Source: UBA6215 sp964484255
GTDB lineage: Bacteria > Omnitrophota > Gorgyraeia > Pluralincolimonadales > Pluralincolimonadaceae
Direction of reading: 5' to 3'
Length of the DNA stretch: 58,067 nucleotides
Assembly: GCA_964484255.1 (NCBI GenBank)
Contig: CAZAEH010000006.1
Location: 1-58,067, forward strand
Each line of letters starts with the position of its first letter. Position 1 is the first letter of the stretch. The position numbers and the translations under genes were made by a program. Positions 8,157-15,878 of the stretch are shown here, in pieces. The notes below the pieces were generated by a model. That model worked only from the letters and a program-made list of their open reading frames with translations, was not told the origin of the DNA and searched no databases.

Positions 8157-9279
8157 AAGTACTTATCCAGTTCGAAAATTACCCTTTACTGTTCCGCGAC
8201 CCGGTTTGTGTGATAACANNNNNNNNNNGATAACATGCCGTGAACCGTCCTGCCTTGCTGCCTGTTTCAAGCAGATAGAAGAAGCCATAGCGCGCGGATA
8301 TTACCTGGCGGGTTACCTTTCCTATGAAGCAGGCTATTTTTTTGAGGAGAGCCTTTGCGCACGGACGGCAGGAGATTTTCCGTTGCTGCAACTGGGGGTA
8401 TACACCGCTCCTTGTGCCGCAGAGGTCCCGCCTGAGCCGCCGCGGTCTCGTGTATCGCTGTCGGATATGCGCCTTAACATCTCTTATGATGAATACTTTT
8501 CGGATATATGTGCCATACGCGAACATATCTCTGACGGCGATGTTTACCAGATCACTTATTGCATAAAATTCCTGTTCGGTTTTCGCGGGGACCCGTTCAC
8601 GCTCTACAGGTCGCTGTTAAGGGAACAGCCCGTACCTTATCCCGCGTATATAGAGGCGGACGGCCGTTACATACTTTCATTGTCCCCGGAGATGTTCATA
8701 AACAAGAAAGCCTCGAGGATCGTGACGAAACCCATGAAAGGTACCTGGCCGAGAGGGGTGAATGCCGTCTCGGATATTATTGCCGGTATCCGCTTCAAAC
8801 GCGACAAAAAGAACAGGGCGGAGAACGTGATGATAGCCGACCTGCTCAGGAACGACCTCGGCAGAGTTGCCGGAAACATCAGGGTGCCCAGGCTCTTCGA
8901 GATAGCCAAATACAGGAAACTGCACCAGATGACCTCTACCGTCACCGGTGAGGTTGACAGATGCGTGCCGCTGATCGATATCTTTTCGTCTTTGTTCCCG
9001 TCCGGTTCGGTTACGGGCGCTCCCAAGATAAGGGCGATGGGGATAATAAGGGAACTGGAGAACGAGGAACGCAGGATATATACAGGGGCAATAGGTTATA
9101 TAACCCCTCAAAGGGACATGTTCTTCAATGTGCCTATACGCACCCTGCTCCTGGATGACGGCGCAGGGGAGATGGGCGTAGGCGGCGGGATAGTCTGGGA
9201 TTCTACCCCCAAAGGCGAATGGGAGGAAGGATTGCTAAAGGCAAGGTTTCTTACAGATTATGCGAATAATATGCTATAA
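8153..9279 (+). CDS. pabB: Aminodeoxychorismate synthase component I (interrupted by an assembly gap)
   Basis: The frame from ATG 8153 reads MKVLIQFENYPLLFRDPVCVIT up to the N run. The frame after it reads ITCREPSCLAACFKQI. Collapsing the duplicated GATAACA on both sides of the Ns joins them without a break, so the true gene is probably intact at about 370 residues. The chorismate-binding domain carries SLSPEMFI, TKPMKGTWPRG, ENVMIADLLRND, HQMTSTVTGEV and SGSVTGAPKIRAM, ending VGGGIVWDSTPKGEWEE. PabB converts chorismate and ammonia to aminodeoxychorismate for folate synthesis. It lacks a fused PabC lyase domain, and no pabA or pabC is nearby. Across the Ns the two halves are out of frame as written. 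Confidence 0.88.
8219..8228. other. Assembly gap (10 Ns) flanked by a duplicated 7-mer
   Basis: Ten Ns. The seven bases before (GATAACA, 8212-8218) and after (GATAACA, 8229-8235) are identical, as expected when a scaffolder places a default spacer between contigs that really overlap. Removing the Ns and one copy restores the pabB reading frame. Confidence 0.9.
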
Positions 9280-9280
9280 T
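9251..9280 (+). promoter_or_regulatory. Possible promoter of the B12/radical-SAM gene
   Basis: TTACAG (9251-9256), 18 bases, TATAAT (9275-9280) overlapping the pabB stop codon. The next ATG is 6 bases after the -10 box, which would again give a leaderless or near-leaderless transcript. The -35 box is only moderately good. Confidence 0.45.
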
Positions 9281-9286
9281 ACATAA

Positions 9287-10732
9287 ATGAAATATAATCA
9301 TGCCCTGTTTCTGAATCCCTATGTTGAGAGCAATAATACCAGCATCATGAAGCTTTTTCCCCCGACCGGGCTCGAATATGTTGCAACGAGTGCCAAAGGG
9401 TTGGTCAAAAAGATCACCTTGCTCGACCTAAGATACGAAAAAGAACTATCCGACACCAGTAAACTGTTTGATTTTATCTCGAAAGAGATCGATGTAGTCT
9501 GTGTCAGTATCGGTTGGGACCGCCAGTTCAAGGAAATATGCGAACTGCTTAACCATATGCCTTCGGGTATCCCGTTGATTGTCGGAGGGTATAAGGCGAC
9601 GGAGATGGCGGATGAACTCTTCAAGATATGCCCGGGTATAACGGTCATTGTCCGCGGAGAGGGAGAAGAGACCATCAAAGACATATTTAACGGTCTTCCC
9701 TTAAGGGATATTCCCGGAATATCGTACAGAGAGTCCGGAAAGGTGGTCCATAACAAGAACAGGATACTGGCGGATATAAATAGTATATCATCGCCTGACA
9801 GGTCCCTTAGGGCTAACCGGTACAGTCTCTCGGTAAACGGGATAGCGGTTACGGGTCTGACGTTTGATTCCATATTGAGCGCGAGAGGCTGCCCGCATAA
9901 TTGCAAATTCTGCACATTCAGCCTGAACCCCCTGGGTCAGCGCAGGACTTACACCGCGCGCAGTGTGGATTCGGTTATCAGGGAGATAGAAGGCATATCC
10001 GCAGAGGTTGTCCTTTTCAGCGACGATAATCTATTTGCCGATCCGGTAAGGGCCGAAAGGATCTGCGAGGGGATTATCAGCCGGGGCATCAAAAAACGTT
10101 TTATTGCCCAGGCGCGTATAGAGATATTCAAGCATCCTTCGTTACTGGATAAAATGGTCAAGGCAGGATTCAAGGCGCTTTTGATAGGTATCGAGTCGCC
10201 GAATGACCGCATACTTGCGCAACTCAACAAGGGTTTTGATTCCGCCACGATAAGAAAAGCTTTTAAGGTGCTTAAGCGTTACCCCATGTTTTATAACGGT
10301 TATTTTATCTACGGGAATATAGGTGAGACCAAGGACGAGATGCTGTATATACCTGAATTCGCGAAAGAGATAGGATTGGATTTTATATCTTGTAACAAAT
10401 TGAGGATAGAACGGTTCTCGCCGTTAAGGACTATAGCGGAAAATACCCCCGGGTATCATATTACCGAGAAAGGCGAGCTCTATTCAGATGCTTATAGCCA
10501 CGCGTCGCTCAAGAAGATAGGAAGGACGATAAAATTTTCTTTCTATACGCCGGCGCGTTTCATAGGACTATTTTGGAAGTGTATTTTCAGCAACAGGTTT
10601 TTATCTTTCCGGGAGTTGGCTTCCCTTATCGGGGTGCTGCCCAGGATTGTTGCAAGCGCAATAGTGCGTGATTTACGCAAAGGAAGGCTTGCGGATTCGC
10701 TTAAGAGAACTTTCGTGATCAACAGGGCCTGA
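9287..10732 (+). CDS. B12-binding domain radical SAM protein
   Basis: 481 residues. The N-terminal ~150 residues form a cobalamin-binding-like Rossmann domain (PPTGLEYVATSAKG, VCVSIGWDRQF, IPLIVGGYKATEMADELF). The radical-SAM core follows with the 4Fe-4S motif GCPHNCKFC (C202, C206, C209), VLFSDDNLFAD, FIAQARIEI and LLIGIESPNDRIL. The C-terminal region (GYFIYGNIGETKDEM and on) is of the BchE/P-methylase-like class. These enzymes methylate or rearrange lipids, tetrapyrroles or natural products; the substrate cannot be read from the sequence. It stands alone between pabB and a helicase gene. Confidence 0.88.
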   Translation: MKYNHALFLNPYVESNNTSIMKLFPPTGLEYVATSAKGLVKKITLLDLRYEKELSDTSKLFDFISKEIDVVCVSIGWDRQFKEICELLNHMPSGIPLIVGGYKATEMADELFKICPGITVIVRGEGEETIKDIFNGLPLRDIPGISYRESGKVVHNKNRILADINSISSPDRSLRANRYSLSVNGIAVTGLTFDSILSARGCPHNCKFCTFSLNPLGQRRTYTARSVDSVIREIEGISAEVVLFSDDNLFADPVRAERICEGIISRGIKKRFIAQARIEIFKHPSLLDKMVKAGFKALLIGIESPNDRILAQLNKGFDSATIRKAFKVLKRYPMFYNGYFIYGNIGETKDEMLYIPEFAKEIGLDFISCNKLRIERFSPLRTIAENTPGYHITEKGELYSDAYSHASLKKIGRTIKFSFYTPARFIGLFWKCIFSNRFLSFRELASLIGVLPRIVASAIVRDLRKGRLADSLKRTFVINRA

Positions 10733-10761
10733 TAGACACGGGGCCAGGGAGGGGCCGGAAA

Positions 10762-11997
10762 ATGCATAAGAATATCCATCGAGACGGACCTGAGCAGCCA
10801 GCTCGTAGTTTTTACGGCCTTGGGATAGCCCCAAGGATACTTAGCATACTCGAGCGTATAAAGTTCAGTGTCCCTACGCCCATACAGTTCAAGGCCATAC
10901 CGTTGGCCATAGAAGGAAAGGACCTCGTGGGCATAGCGCAGACCGGGACAGGCAAGACCCATTCGTTCGCGATACCCATGGTCCAGCGGCTCGCGCAGGT
11001 AAAAGGCAAAGGTCTTGTCCTCGCGCCTACCCGGGAACTGGCTTTGCAGATCGACGAGGTCTTCAAGATACTCGCGCACGCTTTCGGCATGAAGACCGCA
11101 TGTCTTATCGGCGGGGCTTCCATGCATGAGCAAATACGAGCATTGCGTAAAGATCCGCGTATCATTATAGCCACACCCGGCAGGCTTCTTGACCATCTCG
11201 AACAACGTAACCTCTCGCTTGGCGATGCCGGTATGTTTGTTCTCGACGAGGCGGACCGGATGCTTGATATGGGATTTGCCCCGCAGATAGACAGAGTGTT
11301 ACGGCACCTTCCAAAAGAGAGGCAAACATTGCTTTTTTCCGCAACGCTTCCCAGGGAGATAATGCAGATGGTTTCGCGTTATATGAATTTTCCCGTTTCC
11401 GTGGAAGTGGCCCCGTCCGGGACGGCTGCCGAGAAAGTAACGCAGGAGCTCTTCATAATACCCCAGGAATCCAAGATAGCGTTGCTTGGGAAATTAATGG
11501 AAAAATACCACGGTTCGGTGCTGTTGTTCTGCAGGACCAAGCACGGCGCACGTAAGATAGCTAAGTCGGTCAGGAACATGAGAATAAGCGCAGCCGAGAT
11601 ACATTCAAACCGCTCCCTTGGCCAGAGGCGCGAGGCCCTCGAGGGTTTCAAATCCGGGAAATACAGGGTGCTTGTAGCGACCGATATAGCCGCCAGGGGC
11701 ATTGATGTTGCGGGAATAGAATTGGTGATAAACTATGATATTCCTGAGGATGCGGGTAATTATGTGCATCGTATCGGCAGGACAGGCAGGGCAGGGCATA
11801 AAGGACATGCCATATCTTTTGCCACGCCGGGCCAGAGCAGGGATGTGCGCAATATAGAGAAGCTTATAAGGTCTACGCTGCCGGTTTCCCGTCATCCGGA
11901 GATCGCCCATGCCGAATTTGAAAGCCAAAGTTCGATGACTAAACCGAGATACGTGTTCAAACAAAGGAGATTCAGGCGTTATAGCCGCAGGCCCTGA
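10762..11997 (+). CDS. DEAD-box ATP-dependent RNA helicase (RhlE-like)
   Basis: 411 residues with all helicase motifs in order: Q motif (PTPIQFKAIP), motif I AQTGTGKT (59-66), Ia PTRELALQ, Ib TPGRLLDHL, II DEAD (162-165), III SAT, IV LLFCRTKH, V ATDIAARGIDV and VI HRIGRTGRAG. A short basic tail (FKQRRFRRYSRRP) probably contacts RNA. The compact two-domain form without a long C-terminal extension resembles RhlE. It unwinds RNA duplexes in ribosome assembly or mRNA turnover. A purine-rich ribosome-binding site (GGGAGGGG) lies upstream of the ATG. Confidence 0.94.
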   Translation: MHKNIHRDGPEQPARSFYGLGIAPRILSILERIKFSVPTPIQFKAIPLAIEGKDLVGIAQTGTGKTHSFAIPMVQRLAQVKGKGLVLAPTRELALQIDEVFKILAHAFGMKTACLIGGASMHEQIRALRKDPRIIIATPGRLLDHLEQRNLSLGDAGMFVLDEADRMLDMGFAPQIDRVLRHLPKERQTLLFSATLPREIMQMVSRYMNFPVSVEVAPSGTAAEKVTQELFIIPQESKIALLGKLMEKYHGSVLLFCRTKHGARKIAKSVRNMRISAAEIHSNRSLGQRREALEGFKSGKYRVLVATDIAARGIDVAGIELVINYDIPEDAGNYVHRIGRTGRAGHKGHAISFATPGQSRDVRNIEKLIRSTLPVSRHPEIAHAEFESQSSMTKPRYVFKQRRFRRYSRRP

Positions 11998-12006
11998 TTT
12001 AATATC

Positions 12007-12035
12007 TTGACGCGGCAACGTTCCTTATTTATAAT
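12007..12035 (+). promoter_or_regulatory. Sigma70-type promoter for the PiT transporter
   Basis: TTGACG (12007-12012), a 17-base spacer and a perfect TATAAT (12030-12035), 24 bases before the ATG at 12060. Confidence 0.7.
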
Positions 12036-12059
12036 ATTCTTTGATCCAGGCCTTATATC

Positions 12060-13040
12060 ATGACAATAACCGTCCTTTTTCTGATCCTGCTCGCATTATT
12101 GTTCGATTTTTTGAACGGTTTTCACGATTCGGCTAACTCAATAGCCACTATCGTGTCTACCAGGGTCCTTTCGCCGCGCCACGCCGTCTTGTGGGCGGCG
12201 TTTTTTAATTTTGTGGCTTTCCTTTTCTTCGGCCTGCATGTTGCCAATACCATCGGCAAGGGTATAATAGATATCGCAATAATAGATAACGGCATAATCT
12301 TCGGCACTCTTATAGGCGCCTGCGGCTGGAACATCATAACCTGGTATTTCGGCCTTCCCACCAGTTCCTCGCATGCCCTAATGGGAGGTCTCATAGGCGC
12401 CGGTTTGGTAAAAGCGGGAAACGGGGCGCTGGTATGGAACGGCATAGCAAAAACAGCTGCTTTTATAATAATCTCCCCGGTGCTCGGCCTTATCCTTGGG
12501 TTACTGTTTGGCGTAGGTGTTTACTGGGTTTTTCGAAAGAGCGCGCCGCTGAAAGTGGATAATATATTCAGGAAGGGCCAGCTTTTATCCGCGGCCGCCT
12601 ACAGCCTCGGTCACGGAGGCAACGATGCCCAGAAGACTATGGGCATCATTGCCAGTCTCCTGTTCAGCGCCGGACTTCTCGGCAAGGAGTTCCATATACC
12701 TTTTTTCGTGGTAATAATGTGCCATGCCGCGATAGCGCTCGGCACCATGTTCGGCGGATGGCGCATTGTCAAAACAATGGGGCAGAAGGTCTCAAAGCTT
12801 AAACCCGTTGACGGTTTTTGCGCCGAGTCTGGTGCGGCCATCACCTTGTTCATGTCTTCGGCATTAGGCATACCGGTGAGCACCACCCATACCATAACGG
12901 GAGCTATAATGGGGGTAGGTTCCTTGAGGCGCCTCAGCGCTGTTCGCTGGGGCGTTGCCGGACAGATCGTGTGGGCATGGATATTGACCATTCCGTGTTC
13001 GGCGCTGATCTCGGCCCTGGCCTACAGCCTGGTCAGATGA
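12060..13040 (+). CDS. pit: Inorganic phosphate transporter, PiT family
   Basis: 326 residues, a polytopic membrane protein. Both PiT signatures are present: the N-terminal NGFHDSANSIATIVSTR and the C-terminal repeat SLGHGGNDAQKTMGIIA, with GIPVSTTHTITGAIMGVG near the end. PiT carriers take up metal-phosphate or phosphate with H+ or Na+. It lacks the long cytoplasmic loop of E. coli PitA and has the compact length common in anaerobes. The stop codon overlaps the start of the following HD-GYP gene (ATGA). No PhoU-like gene is adjacent. Confidence 0.94.
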   Translation: MTITVLFLILLALLFDFLNGFHDSANSIATIVSTRVLSPRHAVLWAAFFNFVAFLFFGLHVANTIGKGIIDIAIIDNGIIFGTLIGACGWNIITWYFGLPTSSSHALMGGLIGAGLVKAGNGALVWNGIAKTAAFIIISPVLGLILGLLFGVGVYWVFRKSAPLKVDNIFRKGQLLSAAAYSLGHGGNDAQKTMGIIASLLFSAGLLGKEFHIPFFVVIMCHAAIALGTMFGGWRIVKTMGQKVSKLKPVDGFCAESGAAITLFMSSALGIPVSTTHTITGAIMGVGSLRRLSAVRWGVAGQIVWAWILTIPCSALISALAYSLVR

Positions 13041-14431
13041 GATATTACCTGTTCGGCGGTTTCCGCGCCAAGGTCACCATAGCGTTTATCCTGTCTCTTT
13101 TCTTCGTTGCGGTCCTTAGTAATTTCCTGCTTTACAAGTACAGCTATAATTCCCGTTTTTCGCAGTTGCGGGAAGAACTCGAGTTCGTCGCCCAGACTGC
13201 CGCCCTTGGGGTTGACGAGAAAACCCTCATGCAGGTTCCGCTTGACCGTAAAGGCATAGAAAGCCCCGAATACAAAGAGATAGCAGGGCAGCTAAGGAAG
13301 ATAAAGAATTCAAATCCTCAGATAGTCTTCATATATACAATGACTGCGACCGAGGGGGATGAGGCATGGCAGTTCATCGTCGATCCCGATCCTTCCGGCA
13401 GGGAGAAGAGGGAAGACGGCCCGACCGCTTATCCTGGAGATACATATGACATTTCGCGTTTTCCGGACATGAAAAAGGCCTTCGAAAGGCCGTCCGCCGA
13501 TACTAAACTTACGGAAGATGAATGGGGTGTCACGCTTTCAGGTTATGCACCCATACGCGATGAGAGCGGCAGAACGGTAGCCATCCTTGGCATTGACATA
13601 AGTGCTAACAAGGTCAGGGATATGGCCAGGGACCTGAACCGCAGGGCCCTGTTGGTGCTCCTTCTCGGGATATTCGTAGCAGCCGTGCTCGGCCTGCTGG
13701 TGGGGAAGAGCACCACCGACCCGATCAAGAAACTCGAGGAGGCCACCGAGAGGATCTCCTCCGGAGATTTTAAGTACAGGGTAGATATAAGGGGCAACGA
13801 TGAGATCAGCCGTCTCGGAAGGGCTTTCAACAGGATGGCCGAGAGCATATCGGAATCGAGGAAAGCCCTGCAGGATTATTTTTACAGGATAGTGCAGACC
13901 CTTGCGCGCAGCATCGAAGCCAAGGATACATATACCAAGGGCCACTCGGACAGGGTCGCCGAATACGCAAGGAAGATAGCCGTGGAGATGGGCCTCTCCG
14001 AAGAGGAAGCCGAGATGCTTAAGAGCGTGGCCGAGCTGCATGACATAGGAAAGCTCGGTATCGAGGAGAGCATATTGAACAAGGACGGAAAACCGTCGCC
14101 GGAAGAGTGGGAGATAATCAAGGAACACCCCAAGACAGGCGAGGAGATACTTACACCCGTCTTCCTTGACAAGAAGAAGCTGGCTATAGTAAGGTCGCAC
14201 CACGAGAGATATGATGGAAAGGGTTATCCCGACGGCCTAAAGGGCGATGAGATAGACATACTTGCCCAGATAGTGTCGGTGGCCGACTCATATGACGCCA
14301 TGACCTCAAAGCGCGCCTACAGGAATTCACTCGGGAAGGCCGCCGCGATAGAGGAATTGACGAGGAACAGCGGGACACAGTTCAACCCTAAAGTGGTAGA
14401 GGCTTTCCTCAGGGTTCTCGAAAGGGAATGA
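13037..14431 (+). CDS. Membrane sensor with HAMP and HD-GYP c-di-GMP phosphodiesterase domain (paralogue 1)
   Basis: The ATG at 13037 overlaps the PiT stop (ATGA) and gives 464 residues. Order: transmembrane helix (~13-33), ~165-residue extracytoplasmic sensor (EFVAQTAALGVDEKTL, GDTYDISRFPDM, DEWGVTLSGYAPI, VAILGIDISAN), second helix (~200-220), HAMP (TTDPIKKLEEATERI...GNDEISRLGRAFN), short linker and HD-GYP domain. The catalytic HD is in HDIGKLGI (~335), with HHERYDGKGYPDG (~388) and SVADSYDAMTSKRAYR. All metal ligands look intact, so hydrolysis of c-di-GMP is expected. It is a close paralogue of the gene at 25020-26438. The sensed signal is unknown. Confidence 0.92.
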   Translation: MRYYLFGGFRAKVTIAFILSLFFVAVLSNFLLYKYSYNSRFSQLREELEFVAQTAALGVDEKTLMQVPLDRKGIESPEYKEIAGQLRKIKNSNPQIVFIYTMTATEGDEAWQFIVDPDPSGREKREDGPTAYPGDTYDISRFPDMKKAFERPSADTKLTEDEWGVTLSGYAPIRDESGRTVAILGIDISANKVRDMARDLNRRALLVLLLGIFVAAVLGLLVGKSTTDPIKKLEEATERISSGDFKYRVDIRGNDEISRLGRAFNRMAESISESRKALQDYFYRIVQTLARSIEAKDTYTKGHSDRVAEYARKIAVEMGLSEEEAEMLKSVAELHDIGKLGIEESILNKDGKPSPEEWEIIKEHPKTGEEILTPVFLDKKKLAIVRSHHERYDGKGYPDGLKGDEIDILAQIVSVADSYDAMTSKRAYRNSLGKAAAIEELTRNSGTQFNPKVVEAFLRVLERE

Positions 14432-14454
14432 CCTCCCCCAGGATATAGTGTATA

Positions 14455-14901
14455 ATGGCAGACCATAGAAAGTTCATGGGAGAGGCGGTAAAGGAAGCCC
14501 TCAAGGGGCTTAAAGAGGGCGGTATACCTATAGGTTCCGTCCTGGTAAAGGACGGACGCATAATAGGCCGCGGGCACAACAGACGCATCCAGAAGAGATC
14601 CGCCATACTTCACGCCGAAATGGATTGCCTTGAGAAAGCGGGGCGTTTGGAGGCCCGGGACTACAAGAAATGCGTGTTGTATTCTACGTTGTCGCCTTGC
14701 GATATGTGCACTGGCGCCGTTCTGTTATATAAGATACCCGCCATAGTGATCGGCGAGAACAGGACTTTTAAGGGGCCCGAGGCGTATTCGAAAAGGCGGG
14801 GTATAAAGATCGTCAACCTCGACATGAAGCAATGCAGGGATATGATGGAAAGGTTCATCCGGGAAAACCCGCGCCTTTGGAATGAGGATATCGGGGTCTG
14901 A
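14455..14901 (+). CDS. Cytosine deaminase-like nucleoside deaminase (yeast Fcy1 type)
   Basis: 148 residues. The zinc motif HAEMDCLEKAG with TLSPCDMCTGA is that of the cytidine/deoxycytidylate deaminase fold (HxE...PCxxC). The context EGGIPIGSVLVKDG, GRGHNRR, VIGENRTFKG and the C-terminal FIRENPRLWNEDIG closely follow yeast cytosine deaminase rather than TadA. The likely reaction is cytosine to uracil for pyrimidine salvage; guanine or other base deamination is possible. It stands 23 bases after the HD-GYP gene with only a weak ribosome-binding site. Confidence 0.85.
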   Translation: MADHRKFMGEAVKEALKGLKEGGIPIGSVLVKDGRIIGRGHNRRIQKRSAILHAEMDCLEKAGRLEARDYKKCVLYSTLSPCDMCTGAVLLYKIPAIVIGENRTFKGPEAYSKRRGIKIVNLDMKQCRDMMERFIRENPRLWNEDIGV

Positions 14902-14924
14902 CCCTTAACCGAGGAGAAAGAGAA

Positions 14925-15878
14925 TTGTTCAGGGAAAAGATAAAAGTTCTCGACTGCACTATAAGGGACGGCGGCCTTATAAATAAGCATGATTTTGATT
15001 TCAAGTTCGTCCGCGCGGTTTACAAGGCCCTCTCAGAAGCAAAGATAGATTATATGGAGATAGGGTACAAGAACTCCAAGAAACTCTTCTCAGACAAGGA
15101 ATACGGGCAGTGGAAATTCTGCGATGACGATGTCATAAACAAGGTCATAGAGGGCATAGAGTCCGATACGAAGATTTCCGTAATGGTAGATGTCGACCGC
15201 GTCGATATCGACGACATCAAGCCAAGGAAAGAAAGCCCGGTCTCCATGGTGCGCGTGGCATGTTACGTAAAGGATATAGACAAGGCGATATACCTTGCCA
15301 ACGTATTCGCCGATAAAGGTTATGAGACCACGATCAACATAATGGCCATATCCAGGGCCCCCGACAACGAGCTTACCGAGGCGTTCAATCAGCTTGAGGA
15401 AGAGTGCAAGGCCGGGGTTGTCTATCTCGTCGACAGCAACGGCGCCCTTTACCAGGAGACTACCGAATTGCTGGTCAAGAAGGCCAAAGGCATAATAAAG
15501 ACGAAAGAGATAGGCATGCATGCACACAACAACCAGCAGCTTGCTTTTGCCAATACCATAGAAGCCGTGATCCACAACGCGAATTATATAGACGGGACCG
15601 TATACGGCCTCGGAAGGGCCGCGGGCAACTGCCCCCTTGAACTTATACTGGGTTTCCTTAAGAACCCCAAATTCGATATACGTCCCGTCCTTGAATTGAT
15701 CTCCAAAGAGTTCATACCCCTTAGAGAGAAGATGGAATGGGGATACATCATACCTTATGCTATCACAGGCATCCTGGACGAGCATCCCCGCGCTGCAATG
15801 GCGCTGCGCAACAGCGACAAAAAAGATGATTACAGGGAGTTTTACGAAAGCCTGATGGGGCATGGAGAAAACCAGTAA
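14925..15878 (+). CDS. HMGL/DRE-TIM family aldolase-like enzyme
   Basis: 317 residues from a TTG start at 14925, supported by the GAGGAGAAAG ribosome-binding site just upstream. The N-terminal VLDCTIRDGGLINKHDF is the metal-binding DRE-TIM signature, with YMEIGYKNS, VYLVDSNGALY and the HAHNNQQLAFAN metal ligands. The family contains 4-hydroxy-2-oxovalerate aldolase, HMG-CoA lyase and isopropylmalate synthase. This short single-domain form, usually labelled 'aldolase catalytic domain-containing', has no settled function and often sits near surface-polysaccharide or amino-acid genes. Its 3' end overlaps the AsmA-like gene by 17 bases. Confidence 0.82.
   Translation: MFREKIKVLDCTIRDGGLINKHDFDFKFVRAVYKALSEAKIDYMEIGYKNSKKLFSDKEYGQWKFCDDDVINKVIEGIESDTKISVMVDVDRVDIDDIKPRKESPVSMVRVACYVKDIDKAIYLANVFADKGYETTINIMAISRAPDNELTEAFNQLEEECKAGVVYLVDSNGALYQETTELLVKKAKGIIKTKEIGMHAHNNQQLAFANTIEAVIHNANYIDGTVYGLGRAAGNCPLELILGFLKNPKFDIRPVLELISKEFIPLREKMEWGYIIPYAITGILDEHPRAAMALRNSDKKDDYREFYESLMGHGENQ

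Noticed and set aside
8212..8235. GATAACA direct repeats as a transposon target-site duplication
   Set aside because: They flank only Ns and collapsing them restores pabB; a contig overlap explains them better.
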